From: Puniceicoccaceae bacterium K14 | Lineage (GTDB): Bacteria; Verrucomicrobiota; Verrucomicrobiia; Opitutales; Opitutaceae | Reading direction: 5' to 3' | Length of the DNA: 64,000 bases | Assembly (NCBI GenBank): GCA_022538095.1 | Contig: JAKYXN010000015.1 | Span: 28,108 to 92,107, forward strand | Shown: positions 36,008-44,522 of the stretch, in pieces | How positions within the stretch are numbered: position 1 is the first letter of the stretch | How the letters are laid out: every line of letters begins with the position of its first letter | The notes under the pieces: model-generated | Database searches by the model: none | Seen by the model: the letters and a program-made list of their open reading frames with translations, nothing else | Told to the model about the DNA's origin: nothing | Made by a program: the position numbers and the translations under genes

Positions 36008-37159
36008 TTAGTAGTCAGTTTGTATTTGTTTTTTTGTTTGAGGTAATGGCCGTTTATTTCCTGTATTCTTGACCTTCTTTTGACGCCATTGACGATAGCC
36101 GGTGTAGGCGAGGATGAAGGGGGCGATCATTAGGAAAAACCAGAGCCAACGCATTAGGTCGGTATAGAGTTCGCCGGAGTGAAAGCCTCGGTTTAGGCGG
36201 TGTATGAGATGACCTGTGTCGTAATCCCAGTGATGGTGAAATTCTATGAGTTCACCGTTTTTTGGATCGATGAATGCCCATGAGGCGGGTCGGGTAGCCC
36301 AATTGTAGAGCAGCCTGAAGCGTATGGGATCTTCGGCTTTTTGAGGAAAGGTGATTGCCTCGATGAACATTCCTTCGGGCGCTGTTGCCTCAATGGCTGC
36401 GAGAGCTTCTTCGTATTGGAAATTCCATTCGCTGCGTTCAACTGCTGCTTCGAGATTGGGGCGTGGTTTGAACTCAGAATTAGTTAGAAAGAGGATTGTT
36501 TCTCTCCAAGCTGAGCCCAAACCGATGAGAGCCCCGGACAGTGCGATTAGGATGATGGGAATAGCGGTGATGAACCCAGTTATGGCATGCAGGTCGTAAT
36601 TTCGCCTTGAGGCGGGTTTCCACCGTATCCGGAAAATGGTCCGTGCTGAGAGCTTTCGCTTGAGAAAGAGATAGCAGCCGGTGATACAAAGTGTGATTAG
36701 GAAAAGGGAGGACACTATACCAATCCAGGTGCCGAAGTCTCCCATAAAAAAAGATGTGTGGAAAACGCGAATCGCCTGCATTATTATGGCAGGCACCCAG
36801 GTTGATTTTAGGATGTCGCCATTGTACGGATTGACGAAATGGTAGTCGTCATTTTCGGTCCGAATCATTGCTACTTGGGTATCCTGTTGAGGGAAACTCA
36901 AATACTTTACTGTGCTTTGGGTTTCTTTTTCTACTTTTATTAGTAGCTCTTCGAGCGGGAGTGTCTCCTTTTCGGGTTTGACCTTGGTAAAGGCGTACTC
37001 TTCGAGATTCTGTAGCTCAGATTCGAATATGAGAATGAGCCCTGAGAGACATAGTAGCAGAGCGGGCAACGATCCGATGATCGCTGCCCAAAGATGAATA
37101 CGGTTTACTAGCCGCCTTAACTTACGTCGACGACGCAGTCGTGTTTGAGACGGCATCAA
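36008..37159 (-). CDS. PepSY-associated transmembrane protein
   Basis: 383 residues. A basic start (MMPSQTRLRRRRKLRRLVNR) leads into the first helix (IHLWAAIIGSLPALLLCLSGL). The PepSY segment includes DDYHFVNPYNGDILKSTW. A His-containing loop (IRVFHTSFFMGDFGTWIGIV) and more helices follow, with a Lys-rich tail. It is the same family as the gene at 10990 but not closely similar. It follows the TonB-receptor remnant with a 4-nt overlap and precedes the efflux genes, tying this operon to metallophore or iron handling. Confidence 0.86.
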   Translation of the reverse strand: MMPSQTRLRRRRKLRRLVNRIHLWAAIIGSLPALLLCLSGLILIFESELQNLEEYAFTKVKPEKETLPLEELLIKVEKETQSTVKYLSFPQQDTQVAMIRTENDDYHFVNPYNGDILKSTWVPAIIMQAIRVFHTSFFMGDFGTWIGIVSSLFLITLCITGCYLFLKRKLSARTIFRIRWKPASRRNYDLHAITGFITAIPIILIALSGALIGLGSAWRETILFLTNSEFKPRPNLEAAVERSEWNFQYEEALAAIEATAPEGMFIEAITFPQKAEDPIRFRLLYNWATRPASWAFIDPKNGELIEFHHHWDYDTGHLIHRLNRGFHSGELYTDLMRWLWFFLMIAPFILAYTGYRQWRQKKVKNTGNKRPLPQTKKQIQTDY

Positions 37160-37497
37160 AAAGTGTGTTGAACGGAGAGTCTGACTTCGCGCGGTCGTTC
37201 TACATTGATTTCTCTCAGTCGGTCGGCCTTGTAGTAGGTTTCATCGATGCAGGCATTGTTGATAGCGAAAAGTGATTGTGGCGTTTCGATGATGGGCAGT
37301 AACGTTTTGAGAGCTGTCGAGCCGTATGATGTGCTGTAGCCTAGTCGTTGGTCTTGGACTGTGAATGTGGAAAGGTTATAGGCGCTATTGTTAGGTTGTT
37401 CTGTTTCTGAAAAAGCGTTGGAAGAGGCGCTATGCCCGATAATGGTAGTTACCCAAATAGTTGTATTTCGCTCGGATAGTTTGTAGGTCATGCTCAC
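37156..37497 (-). pseudogene. TonB-dependent receptor remnant with a large internal deletion
   Basis: An open frame of 113 codons (GTG 37497 or ATG 37491). Its middle resembles a TonB plug start (TALKTLLPIIETPQSLFAIN, compare ETPQS in siderophore receptors), and its last ~20 residues look like a receptor C-terminus (REINVERPREVRLSVQHTF, terminal Phe). Most of the plug and nearly the whole barrel (roughly 2 kb) are missing between YYKADR and the region before it, so it cannot be a functional receptor. The reading frame and the 4-nt overlap with the PepSY gene are preserved. Promoter 6 stands directly upstream. Confidence 0.7.
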
Positions 37498-37498
37498 G

Positions 37499-37561
37499 AT
37501 CTTAGTGAGCTATTCAAACTCTCGCTACCCCGATAGGGATTAAATGCACTCTCAAACGGAT
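37499..37561 (-). promoter_or_regulatory. Tandem-box promoter 6 (remnant-PepSY-RND operon)
   Basis: Minus-strand copies ATCCGTTTGAG (37551-37561) and ATCCCTATCGG (37530-37540) lie 21 bp apart, then GGTAGC and TAAGAT (37499-37504) exactly 25 nt after the second copy. The predicted start falls within a few nt of the remnant's start codon. Confidence 0.7.
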
Positions 37562-37749
37562 TTTTATTTAATAGGCTGGGCTTCTCACATTGGCTAAGGT
37601 GAATAGAATGCGGTTGTTTATCTTTGTAGACAGTTATTGAGCTTTGGGTTTTGTTCGAAATGTAGCCTGCTTTTTATTTCGTTAAGCTTCTTTTTTTGAT
37701 TCGACCTTTTCCGGTTATGAGTCGCAGTTAGAAATCTAGAAAATGCTCT

Positions 37750-38874
37750 ATGAGGAAGATTTATCTTGATTACAATGCAAGTACGCCGATCGCGGCTGAA
37801 GTCGCAGCAGCGATGCAGCCTTTTATTAATGGGAACTTTGGGAATCCCTCGAGTGGGCATTGGGCGAGTGAATTTGTGAAGCCAGCGATTGATCGAGCAC
37901 GTGGCCAGATCGCGGATACAATTGGAAGTAAAGCTTCAGAAATTGTGTTTACAAGCTCTGGTACTGAAGCGAGCAATTTAGCGATAAAGGGTCTGTTTTT
38001 TAAAAATTGGGGCAAGCCATTTCATATTATTACGTCTGCGGTTGAGCATGCGGCGACGTTGGCTCCTTGCCGATTTGTCGAGTCATTGGGAGCTGAGCTA
38101 TCGGTATTGCCTGTTGATGAATACGGCCGGGTTGATCCAGGAGAGGTTGAGAAAGCAATTCGTCCGAGCACGAAGCTTGTATCTATCATGCACGCGCAGA
38201 ATGAGATAGGAACGGTTCAGCCAATTTCTGAAATAGGAAAAATCGCTCGTTCCTATGGTGTGTGTATGCATGTGGATGCTGCGCAATCGCTTGGGAAAAT
38301 TGCAGTTGATGTAAACGATCTGAACGCCGATTTACTGTCGATTACCGGGCAGAAAATTTATGCGCCGAAAGGTGTCGGTGCGTTGTTTGTTCGCGATGGC
38401 GTTGAACTGAGCCCTCTGCTTCATGGTCCGTCTGCTCACGAAGGAGGCCTTCGGTCCGGAACTGAAAGCGCTTTGTTGAATGTCGCTTTAGGGACTGCTT
38501 GTTCGATGCTTGGAGATATGAAATCGAATGACTTGGTGAGAATCCAGGAACTTCGAGATCGTTTTTACGAAGGCTTGTTAGATATGTTCGGAAAGCGAAT
38601 ACGTTTAAATGGGCATACGTGTGAGCGGTTACCAAACACTTTGAATGTGAGCTTTTGTGGGAAGCAAGGGTATGATCTGTTGGGACGGATCCCAAATATT
38701 GCTGCATCTACCGGGTCTGCCTGCCACTCTGGGTCAAGTGGAATATCGCCAACGCTGGCGGCATTGGGAGTACCAAAGGAGTGGGCCCAAGGTGCTATTC
38801 GTTTCAGTTTAGGCCGAGGAAGTTCGCTGCGGGATGTGGATGAGGTACTGGAATTGTTGGCAAACATTGCGTGA
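37750..38874 (+). CDS. Cysteine desulfurase (NifS/IscS-like), candidate selenium donor
   Basis: 374 residues, a class V PLP aminotransferase fold enzyme that removes sulfur (or selenium) from cysteine (selenocysteine). The start IYLDYNASTPIAAEV, the GSSGTEASNLAIKG-type phosphate region, SAVEHAATLAPCRF with the PLP-stacking His, and the PLP-Lys region SITGQKIYAPKGVGALF are present. At the usual SxHK, the His is Gln here. The active-site loop Cys lies in TGSACHSGSSG near residue 326. It ends 50 nt before tRNA-Sec and heads the selenium gene cluster, so a role in supplying selenide to SelD is plausible; housekeeping Fe-S work cannot be excluded. Confidence 0.88.
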   Translation: MRKIYLDYNASTPIAAEVAAAMQPFINGNFGNPSSGHWASEFVKPAIDRARGQIADTIGSKASEIVFTSSGTEASNLAIKGLFFKNWGKPFHIITSAVEHAATLAPCRFVESLGAELSVLPVDEYGRVDPGEVEKAIRPSTKLVSIMHAQNEIGTVQPISEIGKIARSYGVCMHVDAAQSLGKIAVDVNDLNADLLSITGQKIYAPKGVGALFVRDGVELSPLLHGPSAHEGGLRSGTESALLNVALGTACSMLGDMKSNDLVRIQELRDRFYEGLLDMFGKRIRLNGHTCERLPNTLNVSFCGKQGYDLLGRIPNIAASTGSACHSGSSGISPTLAALGVPKEWAQGAIRFSLGRGSSLRDVDEVLELLANIA

Positions 38875-38924
38875 GCTTGATTGACAATGGAGCAATGGAT
38901 ATCCATCGCTCTTCAATATTATCA

Positions 38925-39020
38925 GGAGAGGTAAGAGTGCCTGGTGGCCTCCGCGGTCTTCAAAACCGCTGTCGGCAAGATAGCTTGTCGAGGTTGGTTC
39001 GATTCCTTCTCTCTCCGCCA
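38925..39020 (+). tRNA. selC: Selenocysteine tRNA (anticodon UCA)
   Basis: 96 nt including an encoded CCA. The acceptor stem GGAGAGG pairs with TCTCTCC (7 bp, one G-U), with G as discriminator. The D-stem GAG-GCC / GGCCTC has 6 bp around the 4-nt loop TGGT, with one bulged T at 38938. The anticodon stem GCGGT/ACCGC is perfect and the loop CTTCAAA gives UCA. The long variable arm TCGGCAAG/CTTGTCGA has 8 bp and loop ATAG. The T-loop is TTCGATT; the T-stem has three G-C pairs and two U-U oppositions. The 6-bp D-stem, 4-nt D-loop, long arm and UCA anticodon identify tRNA-Sec and not a suppressor. A palindromic hairpin (39023-39048) follows. Confidence 0.93.
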
Positions 39021-39482
39021 TTTCCAAAGACCAAGATCTTGTCTTGGACATCAGAGTGCGCGTGGGTGAAAGTGGGTTAGATTTTGCTCGGATGGCTAGG
39101 CGATGGTAAGTCGTTAGATCCGCGAAAGGCACAATGGGTCAGTTCTAGCTCATCATTTTGAAGGCTCGTTGATAATTCAGATAATCCTTCTGGGAGCACT
39201 TAAAATCCGGCTCGGGGTGGAGGACTTTCGTTTTTCTAGCTAAAACGATGACTCCCTTATTTATCAAATTATCTGCTTCCTGCGAAATCGTAGAGGAAAA
39301 TGCTCCCTTACCATCGGGAGTCGCTCTCTTTTATTTTTTTAAGGCGACAGGTGACTTACCAGCATCGTTCGGAGATTGATCGTGCTATCTATTGCGAGGT
39401 TGTTTCCGAGTTTAGGCATTTGTGGTCAGGTTAATTTAAGACTGATCCGCATTTGTATCCTAATTCTAATACAAAAAATACA
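39021..39482 (+). other. Region between tRNA-Sec and the TonB receptor
   Basis: No coding sequence. It holds a hairpin right after the tRNA (TCCAA..AAGATCTTGTCTTGGA, 39023-39048, no U-run), tandem-box promoter 7, and a widely spaced GACTCCC/GGGAGTC inverted repeat around 39250 and 39318. Confidence 0.5.
39184..39246 (+). promoter_or_regulatory. Tandem-box promoter 7 (TonB receptor in the sel cluster)
   Basis: ATCCTTCTGGG (39184-39194) and ATCCGGCTCGG (39205-39215), 21 bp apart, then GGTGGA and TAAAAC (39241-39246) 25 nt after the second copy. It leaves a leader of over 200 nt before the receptor. Confidence 0.65.
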
Positions 39483-41753
39483 ATGAATCCCTATCAAAAA
39501 ATAAAATGCCAATCGACGAAGCTCACTTTTGCTTTGTCGTTAACTGGATTGGTCGTGACAGCTATGGGCGAAACGTCTTCACCCGAAGAGAGTACGTCAG
39601 GCGAGGTCTTCCAGTTGGAGGGTCTGACGGTTGTCGGCACAGAGCAAGCGCGTTACGTCGTGGACGCTCCCGACGCCTTGACTGGCATTGATCTAAACTT
39701 CCTTGATAATCCACGCAGTATTAGCATTTTGCCTGAGCAGCTTATTCTCGACCGCAAAATTACGGACCTTAATGAGGCTCTACGCAACGTTCCCAGCGTT
39801 ACCTTTGGTGATGGATTTGGGGGTACTAATGACGATTTTTATATTCGCGGTTTTCGTAGGAATTCGATTTACCGAAATGGTTTTCGCCGTAATACGAATT
39901 TTAGGACAAATCTGACTAATATCGAATACACTCAGGTCGTCCGTGGACCGGCTGCTATTACGTATGGTCAGGTGGAACCCGGCGGTATTGTTGATGTTGT
40001 TACAAAAAAACCCTTAGCGGTGCAACGCCTCTCAAGCGAGTTACGTTATGGGTCCTACAATGATTTTCTTGCACTGGTGGATTGGTCACAGCCGATCAAC
40101 GAAGATATCGCTTTTCGAGTAGTTGCCTCTACGCAAGATGCTGAGAGTTTCCGTGACTTTACGGAAATCGAACGCGATTCGGTTGCTTTATCCGCTCGTA
40201 TAAATCTATCGGATTCAACGCGTATTGAGTTGGGCTATGAATATCGGGACGAAAGCCGACCTCTCGATCGCGGCTCTCTTGCGGTCCCCACTTCAGATGG
40301 ATTTGTTATTGTCAACGAGTTGCTTGATGTTCCTTTTAGCCAACGCTTTGGTGATCCTTTTGAGGAATCCGAGACTGAGTTTGATTTCAGCGAGGTGACT
40401 CTAATACACGATTTCAACGATATTTGGTCTGCGAAGTTAAGCGTAGCCTATGAAAGTAGTTTGGCCAATGATTTGCAATCTCGACCTCGTTCAATTTTCG
40501 TTGCTAACGCAGACGATCCTATCAACGACCAAGGTTTTTTTACGGGAGTGGTAGACCCAAGCATACTTCTTACACAAGTTTACGACGATCCGACCGATCG
40601 CGTTTTTTTAGCAAAAAGATTAGATGGCAGCCGTGGTCGAGATACGGAAACGAGCTACGCTAATCTTTTGGTTAATGGAGAATTGGTGACAGGGGAGATC
40701 ACCCATCGTATCGCTTTCGGAGCAGATTTTCATGACGCTGAAACGAAGCGGCAGTTCGTAGTAGGAGAGGAATCGAACGGTACCTCTATACCGTTTTTCA
40801 ACATTGAAGAGCCTGTTTACGATCTTCCGGGTACGTACAGTCTCGACGGGGTTCCCTTTCAATTTTCCGAAGGTCAAGACTATGGTTTCTTTTTGAACAG
40901 CTATACGGAATTTACTGAGAGAACGGGGCTTCTCCTCGGAATACGCTATAGTAGTACGGAAGGTACTTCGGGTGTTGAAGGGTTCGGAACGGTTTTCGCT
41001 CAGGGCTCCGATGGATGGGTTCCACAAATTGGTCTTTCACATCAAGTGGCCGACAATTTCTCCCTCTTTGCGTCTTACTCAGAGTCGTTCTCGCCCAACC
41101 AAGCTGACTTCGATTCAACAGGAAATGTTCTTGAAGTATATGACCCGGAATTGGGAGAGCAAATTGAAATTGGCACGAAGGCGGAATTCTTCAACGGCGG
41201 CTTACAGGCTTCGGCTGTCCTTTACCAGATCGATCTTACCAACGTGATCGCTGGTCAAAATATTGACGGAAGTCCGATATTCGTCGATGGGCAGACTGCT
41301 GATGGTTTTGAATTGAGTGTCACAGGCCAGCCAATACCAGGTATGAATATTACCGCAGCCTATTCTTATATCGATGCCGAGCTATCGACTGGCAATCAGG
41401 TAGGGGTAATTCCTGATTACTCATTCAACGTATATGCTTCGTACGAATGGCAAGAGGGAGCGTTGGAAGGTCTTGGTATGGGCGGAGGAGTTTTCCATGA
41501 ATCGGACCGCTTTAACGATGCTGGTAATACGATTACACTCGATGAATACACACTCGTAGACGCTTCTATCTGGTATACAATAGAGGCTCCGCAGTTTCTC
41601 AAAGCTGGCAACGAAAGAGGAACGATTCGCTTTCAGCTAGCTTTCAAGAACCTGTTCGACGAGAGGTATTATGGTGGCAGTAGTGGTAATCAACTTCGCA
41701 TACCACTTGGAACACCTCGTACGACAGTCGGATCTATCTCTTGGGAATTTTAG
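39483..41753 (+). CDS. TonB-dependent siderophore-type receptor
   Basis: 756 residues from the ATG at 39483; the open frame extends to a TTG at 39453. The signal peptide covers about the first 32 residues (to TAMGE). The plug runs ~45-180 (DNPRSISILPEQLILDRKI, FYIRGFRRNSIYRNGF, VVRGPAAITYGQVEPGGIVD). The barrel ends in GTPRTTVGSISWEF. The plug style matches siderophore receptors. It interrupts an otherwise compact selenium cluster: tRNA-Sec lies upstream and a degenerate tRNA-Sec copy immediately downstream, which suggests a later insertion or duplication. It carries its own box promoter. Confidence 0.9.
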   Translation: MNPYQKIKCQSTKLTFALSLTGLVVTAMGETSSPEESTSGEVFQLEGLTVVGTEQARYVVDAPDALTGIDLNFLDNPRSISILPEQLILDRKITDLNEALRNVPSVTFGDGFGGTNDDFYIRGFRRNSIYRNGFRRNTNFRTNLTNIEYTQVVRGPAAITYGQVEPGGIVDVVTKKPLAVQRLSSELRYGSYNDFLALVDWSQPINEDIAFRVVASTQDAESFRDFTEIERDSVALSARINLSDSTRIELGYEYRDESRPLDRGSLAVPTSDGFVIVNELLDVPFSQRFGDPFEESETEFDFSEVTLIHDFNDIWSAKLSVAYESSLANDLQSRPRSIFVANADDPINDQGFFTGVVDPSILLTQVYDDPTDRVFLAKRLDGSRGRDTETSYANLLVNGELVTGEITHRIAFGADFHDAETKRQFVVGEESNGTSIPFFNIEEPVYDLPGTYSLDGVPFQFSEGQDYGFFLNSYTEFTERTGLLLGIRYSSTEGTSGVEGFGTVFAQGSDGWVPQIGLSHQVADNFSLFASYSESFSPNQADFDSTGNVLEVYDPELGEQIEIGTKAEFFNGGLQASAVLYQIDLTNVIAGQNIDGSPIFVDGQTADGFELSVTGQPIPGMNITAAYSYIDAELSTGNQVGVIPDYSFNVYASYEWQEGALEGLGMGGGVFHESDRFNDAGNTITLDEYTLVDASIWYTIEAPQFLKAGNERGTIRFQLAFKNLFDERYYGGSSGNQLRIPLGTPRTTVGSISWEF

Positions 41754-41770
41754 AGACTTCGGTCTTTGTT

Positions 41771-41856
41771 AGTCCCTGGTTATCTGGGTAGCTTTCTAAA
41801 ACGGCTGTCGGCAAGATTTCTTGTCGGCAGCAGTTCTATTTCTATTCTCATCGCTG
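41771..41856 (+). pseudogene. Degenerate second copy of tRNA-Sec
   Basis: Aligns with selC from its D-arm (AGTCCCTGGT against AGTGCCTGGT, keeping the same bulged T) to the 3' end, with one single-base gap. The variable arm is nearly identical: GCTGTCGGCAAGAT and then CTTGTCG match exactly, 21 of 23 positions. The anticodon stem no longer pairs, the anticodon region reads TTCTAAAA, the T-loop is TTCTATT and the acceptor end is eroded (TCGCTG for CCGCCA). It lies 18 nt after the receptor's stop and ~115 nt before selD. Confidence 0.75.
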
Positions 41857-41972
41857 TTTGTGGAGGCTCACGCTTTATCTCGGACCTTCGTGGACTATTA
41901 AGACACTGAAGTTTGTTGCGGATACTACGTTTAAATTTATCTCTCGTCGTTTCATTCACAAAATAAACTACT

Positions 41973-43055
41973 ATGCCTGATTCAGCTGAATTCGAAGATC
42001 CGAAGACTATTCGCTTAACGTCACTCTCTTCCTGTGCAGGTTGTGCATCTAAGTTAAGCCAAACGGCTCTTGCAAAAGTTCTGCATGGCTTGCCTCAGTT
42101 TCAGGATTCAAGGTTGATTGTTGGAAATGCAACGTCCGACGATGCAGGCGTGTTTGCTATAGACGAAAAGCGGGCTCTCGTGCAGACCGTCGATTTCTTT
42201 ACTCCGATTGTTGATGATCCTTATACCTACGGACAGATCGCTGCTACGAATGCTCTCTCGGACGTCTATGCGATGGGAGGGTGCCCATTGACTGCCCTTG
42301 CCATTGCCGGGATGCCAGACGAAATTTTGTCGCCTGAAGTTATTCGCGAAATCCTTCGCGGTGGAGCGGACAAAGCGAAGCAAGCGCAATGTTCTTTATT
42401 GGGCGGACATACTATAAAGGTTCCTGAACCTGTGTACGGGCTCGCTTGCACGGGGCTTGTGCAACGAGATCGTTTAATGAGTAATGCAGGAGCGGTGCCT
42501 GGGGATATTTTGGTGATGACCAAGCCTTTGGGGACGGGCGTTTTGACGACTGCGATTAAGCGTGGTTTGGTGTCTGGATCGATCGTTGATAAAGGGATTG
42601 AATTGATGACGACTTTGAATGTGGTTGGGACTGGCTTAGCCGAGAATGGCTGGTGTTGCGCAGCGACCGATGTTACGGGATTCGGTTTATTGGGTCATTT
42701 GAAATCACTTTGTTTAGCAAGCGGAGTTGGGGCGGAGTTGAAGGCATCGAGTGTACCGGTTCTTGATGGTGGGATTGTAGACTTGATTGAAGAGCATGAT
42801 TGCGTTCCGGGCGGAAGTCGGGCGAATTTTGAAGCATCTTTGCCCTTTGTTGATTGGGCAGATACGGTCGCGTTGAGTGCACGTTTTCTTCTGGCAGATG
42901 CACAGACGAGTGGTGGGTTGCTGTGTGCCATCCCGGAACGCCATTTGGAGAAGGCTTTGAATTTTCTCACAGAGTCTGGCACGATGGTTCAGGCTGTTGT
43001 GGGACGAATCGTTGAAGCGCCTACAGAAGAAAATCGCTTGATATCGGTGAGTTGA
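41973..43055 (+). CDS. selD: Selenophosphate synthetase (selenide, water dikinase)
   Basis: 360 residues. It makes selenophosphate from selenide and ATP in the cytoplasm. The active-site region near residue 24 is SLSSCAGCASKLSQ, with Cys and a Lys; this enzyme is the Cys form and is not itself a selenoprotein. ATP-binding acidic segments (GNATSDDAGVF, QTVDFFTPIVDDPYTYG) and the AIR-synthase-like body (SLLGGHTIKVPEPVYGLACT, TDVTGFGLLGHL) follow. It is first in the selD-selA-selB run, 66 nt before selA's preferred start. Confidence 0.96.
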   Translation: MPDSAEFEDPKTIRLTSLSSCAGCASKLSQTALAKVLHGLPQFQDSRLIVGNATSDDAGVFAIDEKRALVQTVDFFTPIVDDPYTYGQIAATNALSDVYAMGGCPLTALAIAGMPDEILSPEVIREILRGGADKAKQAQCSLLGGHTIKVPEPVYGLACTGLVQRDRLMSNAGAVPGDILVMTKPLGTGVLTTAIKRGLVSGSIVDKGIELMTTLNVVGTGLAENGWCCAATDVTGFGLLGHLKSLCLASGVGAELKASSVPVLDGGIVDLIEEHDCVPGGSRANFEASLPFVDWADTVALSARFLLADAQTSGGLLCAIPERHLEKALNFLTESGTMVQAVVGRIVEAPTEENRLISVS

Positions 43056-43121
43056 TAGACTGCCTTTAGAGGCGTAAATTTATTGCCTTGGGCTATCGCC
43101 TTAAATAGACAGATTGGCAAA

Positions 43122-44516
43122 ATGGGTACATTGTCCAATGAAAGATCAACCGCACTGCGAAGCCTTCCGAGTGTTGACCGGATTTTACAGGAGATAGATG
43201 GAGGCACTTTGCCTCGAATTTTAGTTACTTCTGTAGTTCGGGAGCAAATCGAACTTCGGCGAGAGCGTATTCTTTCTGAAAATACGAAAGTAGAAGCGTT
43301 CGAAGATGTTGTTGAGTCCATTTCGACTGAGTTAACGCATATTGAGCGGAGCCGCTTGAGAGGCGTGATTAATGGGACCGGCGTTTTACTTCATACGAAT
43401 CTAGGTCGCAGTCCATTGGGAGAGGCTGCGTTGCAACGGGTTGTCGAAGTCGCTAGGGGATATTCAAACTTAGAGTTCGACTTGAGTCAGGGCGAGCGCG
43501 GAAAACGAGGGAGCTTTTTGGAGCGTTGCCTTGCCTTGTCTAGCGGAGGGGAAGCAGCGACAGTAGTCAATAATTGCGCGGCTGCGTTGGTTTTGATTCT
43601 TCGCTATTTGGCATCGCCCGATCATCCAGAAGTGGTTATTTCTAGGGGTGAACTCATCGAAATTGGGGGTGGGTTTCGTATCCCGGAAATTCTGGAGTCT
43701 AGTGGTTCACGTCTCCGCGAGGTGGGTACGACCAATCGCACGAGGATTGCGGATTATGAAAGAGCAATAGGTCCAGAGACTGGCATGTTGTTGAAAGTGC
43801 ACCGATCTAACTTCTACCAAGAGGGCTTTGTTGAAGAGCCGACGCTTGAGGAATTGGTTGCCCTCGGGCGTGAAAGAGGGATTCCTGTCGTGCTGGACCT
43901 TGGTAGTGGAGCTCTTGTCGATACGGAAAATATTGCTAAGCTTCCACACGAAACAACGATTGCCGAAGCCTTAAAGGCGGGAGTCGACCTGGTTTGCATA
44001 AGTGGCGACAAATTATTGGGAGGTCCGCAGGCTGGCATTATTGCAGGCAAGAAATCTCATGTGGCTACCTTGAAGAAGAATCCTTTGTTTAGAGCCTTGC
44101 GCTGCGATAAAATGGTTTTTGCGGCGTTGGAAGAAACTGCCCTTGCATACCTTGAGGATTCGGAGAATCCGGACGTGTCGTTGATTAATCTTATGAGCGA
44201 GGATTTGGATACGTTAAGAGGGCGTGCCGAGGCTATCGTTCGCAAAGTCGGTTATCCAGGTCTTCGAGTCGGGTCGGCTTATTCTCGTTGCGGTGGCGGT
44301 ACGATGCCAAAAGCTAAGATCCCATCGATTACTATTGATGTGAACCCACAAGGAATCGGATTGGGCGAGGCGGCCCGACGTTTGCGTTTAGGTGTGATTC
44401 CGATTGTCGCTTATTTGGCGGATGATGAATTGAAGATCGACTTGCGAACTGTATTTTCGAATCAAGACGATGATTTGGCGAGCGCTTTGGCGGAATTACT
44501 GCGGGTTGTTGGCTAA
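43122..44516 (+). CDS. selA: L-seryl-tRNA(Sec) selenium transferase
   Basis: 464 residues from the ATG at 43122; a TTG at 43083 is also open. It converts seryl-tRNA-Sec to selenocysteyl-tRNA-Sec using selenophosphate and PLP, as a large ring-shaped oligomer. Landmarks are the N-terminal RSLPSVDRILQEIDGG, RGVINGTGVLLHTNLGRSPL, VVNNCAAALVLILR, VGTTNRTRIADYERAIG and the PLP lysine in CISGDKLLGGPQAGIIAG. It starts 66 nt after selD and ends 6 nt before selB. Confidence 0.96.
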   Translation: MGTLSNERSTALRSLPSVDRILQEIDGGTLPRILVTSVVREQIELRRERILSENTKVEAFEDVVESISTELTHIERSRLRGVINGTGVLLHTNLGRSPLGEAALQRVVEVARGYSNLEFDLSQGERGKRGSFLERCLALSSGGEAATVVNNCAAALVLILRYLASPDHPEVVISRGELIEIGGGFRIPEILESSGSRLREVGTTNRTRIADYERAIGPETGMLLKVHRSNFYQEGFVEEPTLEELVALGRERGIPVVLDLGSGALVDTENIAKLPHETTIAEALKAGVDLVCISGDKLLGGPQAGIIAGKKSHVATLKKNPLFRALRCDKMVFAALEETALAYLEDSENPDVSLINLMSEDLDTLRGRAEAIVRKVGYPGLRVGSAYSRCGGGTMPKAKIPSITIDVNPQGIGLGEAARRLRLGVIPIVAYLADDELKIDLRTVFSNQDDDLASALAELLRVVG

Positions 44517-44522
44517 TATGTT

